8,346 nucleotides of DNA from an uncultured Rhodopirellula sp. (GTDB taxonomy: Bacteria; Planctomycetota; Planctomycetia; Pirellulales; Pirellulaceae): the NCBI GenBank assembly GCA_913061385.1, contig CAJXTM010000112.1:1-8346 (forward strand), given 5' to 3'. Under the pieces are notes generated by a model. That model was given only the letters and a program-made list of their open reading frames with translations. It searched no databases and was not told the origin of the DNA. Below, in pieces: positions 5,746 to 8,346 of the stretch (position 1 is the stretch's first letter; the number at the start of each line of letters is the position of its first letter). Made by a program: the position numbers and the translations under genes.

Positions 5746-8301
5746 ATGTTCGTGAATTCCACCCGCAGCATCTTCGCGTTGATAGTGTTTTCCGCTCTGC
5801 CTGCTTTTGCTGATGAGAGTGGTGACAGAAGTGAATGGAAATTAAACCCACTTACATACAACAATCCGGGTCTCAATGTTGACCTCGGTGTCGGTCTATG
5901 GGCGTGGCCAATGCCGATGGATTACGACAACGACGGGGACATGGATCTGCTTGTGGCCTGTCCTGACAAACCCTCCAATGGTGTCTTTTTTTTCGAAAAT
6001 GGAACACAGGATCCCAAAGATCCGAAACCAGTTTTCAAGCCAGCCGTACGACTTGGCAAAACCACGCATAATTTCCAGGTGAGCTACGTCAATGGGCAGC
6101 CTCGGATCCTCAAGCCGGGATACGAATTCCCACGTGACCTGGCCACCGGAAAATTTGATTTTTCTAAACCGGTCAAAATTTATCCCCGAAGCAACATTCA
6201 TGATGGCAACGTTCGTGCCAACATGTGGCGATACGTGGATTACGATGGTGACGGTGATCAAGATTTGATCGTGGGTGTCGGTGACTGGTCAGACTATGGC
6301 TGGGATGATGCTTTTGATCGAAACGGCAACTGGAATAATGGCCCCCTACACGGTTACATTTACCTGATCAACAACGAAGGCACGAACCAGAGTCCTGCCT
6401 ATGCAAATCAGCCCAAAAGAATCACTGCGGGTGGAAGCGTGATCGATGTGTATGGCTGGCCATCACCAAACTTTGCCGACTTTGATGGTGATGGTGATCT
6501 AGATCTACTCTGCGGTGAATTCCTCGATGGCTTCACTTATTTCCAGAACACAGGTTCCCGTTCCAAGCCCAAGTACTCCACTGGCCAGAAACTGCTCTCT
6601 CGCGAGGGCAACCCGTTGACCATGGATCTGCAGATGATCACCCCTACTGCAGTTGATTGGGATCGCGACGGTGATATCGACCTGATCACTGGTGATGAAG
6701 ATGGTCGGGTAGCGTTGATTGAGAACACAGGTGAACTTAGTTCGGGCGCACCTTTGTTTGAAATTCCATTCTATTTTCAGCAGGAAGCTGATTCGTTGAA
6801 GTTTGGCGCACTGGCAACTCCCTTCGCGTTTGACTGGGACAATGATGGCGATGAAGACATCCTGTGCGGAAACACAGCCGGCTACATTGGTATCTTCGAA
6901 AATCTTGGGCAGGCTGAGAGTGGTACACCGAAATGGTCGGCCCCTAGACGAATCAAGGTAACATCAAGAGGATCAGATCAGCCCGACACATTTCGCGTGA
7001 TGGCGGGCCCCAATGGATCCATCCAGGGTCCGTGTGAGGCGAAGTGGGGCTACACAACTCTCTCGGTCGCAGACTGGAACGGAGACAGCCATCCCGACAT
7101 CATTTACAACTCCATTTGGTCTCAAATCGGTTTACTGACCGGCACGCCAAGTGGGCTCAAATATGCCGACTTAAGTTCCGCCAAGCCTGAAGCACCTCCA
7201 CAATGGTACTGGTGGAACCAGCCGTCACAAGCAGCACTCACGCAGTGGCGAACCACTCCCGTCGCCATTGATTTTGATGGTGACGAAAAGCTTGATCTTG
7301 TCGCGCTAGATCAGCAGGGTTTTCTTGCTCTACGATCAAATGGCAACGCAGCCGCACGCATTTTCGTTGACGAAGATAATCAGCCCATTCAACTCAATCC
7401 AAAATCTTGTGGCAGTTCCGGCCGGATCAAATTGGCAATTATTGACTGGGACGGCGATGGCCGGCTAGATGTTCTTGTCAATTCAGAAAATGCAACTTGG
7501 TACCGCAATTGTGTTGACCGAGAAGAGAAGATCGTGCTCAAGAAAATTGGCAACCTGGCGCGCCGCAACGTTGCCGGCCACACCTCCAGTCCTGCAGTTT
7601 GTGACTTTGACAATGATCAAAAACCCGACTTACTGGTCGGGTCAGAGAATGGGCGGATCTACCATATCAAACATGACGATTGCATTGCCTATGACCCGAA
7701 GGACTTGATGGCTCGCCCGCAAAAGCAACAAGCTCAGCCTCGGTTCCCCGGACTGGTGAAGGAGGAGTTCGTTTTCACCCAAGCTAAATTCCCCCAATGT
7801 CACGCCTCGACAATTTGCGAAACCAAGCGAGGGCTTGTGGTTGCCTGGTTTGGAGGCACGAAGGAAAAGGACAAGGACGTTGGAATCTGGGTCTCCTATC
7901 ATGATGGAAACCGCTGGAGCAGTCCGAAAGAATGGGCGACTGGCATCCAGCATGACAGCTTGAGACATCCCTGCTGGAACCCTGTTCTGTTTCAGGCAGA
8001 GTATGGGGGACCGACCTCGCTGTTCTTCAAAGTTGGCCCGGACCCACGTTCATGGTGGGGCGAAGTCATGTTCAGTTACGACGACGGCCGAACATTTCGT
8101 GATCGCCAAAGATTGCCAGAAGGGATCGATGGACCAGTACGCTGCAAACCAATGGTAGTGGCAGACAACACACTGTTGTGTGGGTCATCAACTGAACATG
8201 ACGGATGGCGGGTTCATTTCGAGAAAGTTGCACTCGAACGGGGCAAGCCAGCAAGTACATGGAAGCGGATTGGACCGATCAATGACTCGACAGAATTCAA
8301 T
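5746..8301 (+). CDS. Secreted FG-GAP/VCBS repeat protein fused to a BNR sialidase-like domain (3' truncated)
   Basis: 852 codons are open with no stop before the adapter, so the C-terminus is missing. Residues 1-22 form a Sec signal peptide (Arg7, core IFALIVFSALPAFA, cut before Asp23). Residues 59-628 carry nine Asp-rich calcium-loop repeats of the FG-GAP/VCBS type, implying an extracellular beta-propeller. From about residue 672 a BNR_2-like domain begins: FPQCHASTICE (682-692), AWFGGT (700-705), DVGIWVSYHDG (711-721), HPCWNPVLFQ (741-750), an Asp-box SYDDGRTF (777-784) and STEHDGWRVHF (815-825). This is the conserved first half of planctomycete 'sialidase family' proteins; the Arg triad cannot be judged and no FRIP motif is seen, so true sialidase activity is doubtful. 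The start is the first ATG after an in-frame TAG at 5698-5700 and gives an intact signal peptide; no Shine-Dalgarno is visible. Divergent from the cytochrome operon. Confidence 0.9.
5920..7629 (+). repeat. Nine Asp-rich FG-GAP/VCBS calcium-loop repeats (protein level)
   Basis: Loops lie at residues 59-67 (DYDNDGDMD), 165-173 (DYDGDGDQD), 245-253 (DFDGDGDLD), 304-312 (DWDRDGDID), 363-371 (DWDNDGDED), 443-451 (DWNGDSHPD), 509-517 (DFDGDEKLD), 567-575 (DWDGDGRLD) and 620-628 (DFDNDQKPD). Each is followed by a short hydrophobic strand such as LLVA or LIVG. Spacing is 53-66 residues for most, with 80- and 106-residue gaps that may hide worn copies or insert loops. The spacing fits one loop per propeller blade. 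Loops 6, 7 and 9 have lost part of the DGD core. Confidence 0.88.
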
Positions 8302-8346
8302 CTGTCTCTTATACACATCTCCGAGCCCACGAGACCGAGGCTGATC
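8302..8346 (-). other. Untrimmed Nextera i7-side adapter (not genomic)
   Basis: Bases 8302-8320 are the reverse complement of the Tn5 mosaic end (CTGTCTCTTATACACATCT), 8321-8335 complete the Read 2 adapter, 8336-8343 (CGAGGCTG) match the Nextera i7 index 710, and 8344-8346 (ATC) begin the P7 arm. In the frame of the FG-GAP/BNR gene it would add the notorious contaminant peptide LSLIHISEPTRP, which must not be annotated as protein. Confidence 0.98.

Noticed and set aside
5655..5876. 73-codon frame on - with heptad-like EYGAVRGDYSAARREDRAAR
   Set aside because: The pattern is the translation of the 21-bp DNA repeat, and most of the frame overlaps the start and signal peptide of the real + strand gene.

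Overview
The window is an 8.25 kb piece of bacterial chromosome (49-8301) with untrimmed Illumina Nextera adapter sequence at both ends (1-48 and 8302-8346). The gene content points to the phylum Planctomycetota. It carries a PSCyt1-DUF1549-DUF1553 cytochrome-type protein translationally coupled to a Tat-exported DUF1501 protein, a pairing multiplied in planctomycete genomes, plus a secreted FG-GAP/VCBS protein fused to a BNR/sialidase-like domain. Genus cannot be fixed from sequence alone. The adapters and lack of context suggest a contig from a metagenome or draft assembly.

Left to right: (1) adapter; (2) the last 28 complete codons of trpB on the + strand (49-137), recognised by the tryptophan synthase beta C-terminal signature SGRGDKD; (3) a 125-bp gap, then a complete UPF0173/UlaG-like metallo-beta-lactamase-fold hydrolase on + (263-946); (4) a 97-bp convergent gap with a weak hairpin; (5) a two-gene operon on the - strand, transcribed from about 5.4 kb leftwards: a 950-aa secreted dihaem-type PSCyt1/DUF1549/DUF1553 protein (2483-5335, GTG start with a good Shine-Dalgarno) overlapping by one base (TAATG) a 479-aa DUF1501 protein (1044-2483); (6) a 410-bp divergent intergenic region holding a TATAAT box on the - strand and three degenerate 21-bp tandem units that end 14 bp before the next start; (7) a large secreted + strand protein (5746 to the insert end, 852 codons seen, 3' truncated) with nine Asp-rich calcium-binding FG-GAP/VCBS repeats followed by the first half of a BNR_2 sialidase-like domain.

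How the parts may work together: the operon and the divergent FG-GAP/BNR gene all encode exported proteins. Planctomycetes often keep such sets near polysaccharide-degradation genes, so a role in handling an extracellular glycan is a reasonable but unproven inference. The trpB tail and the MBL hydrolase look like housekeeping or unrelated neighbours. No CRISPR array, RNA gene, insertion sequence or defence system was seen. The least explained items are the 21-bp repeat block and the beta-propeller/BNR fusion.
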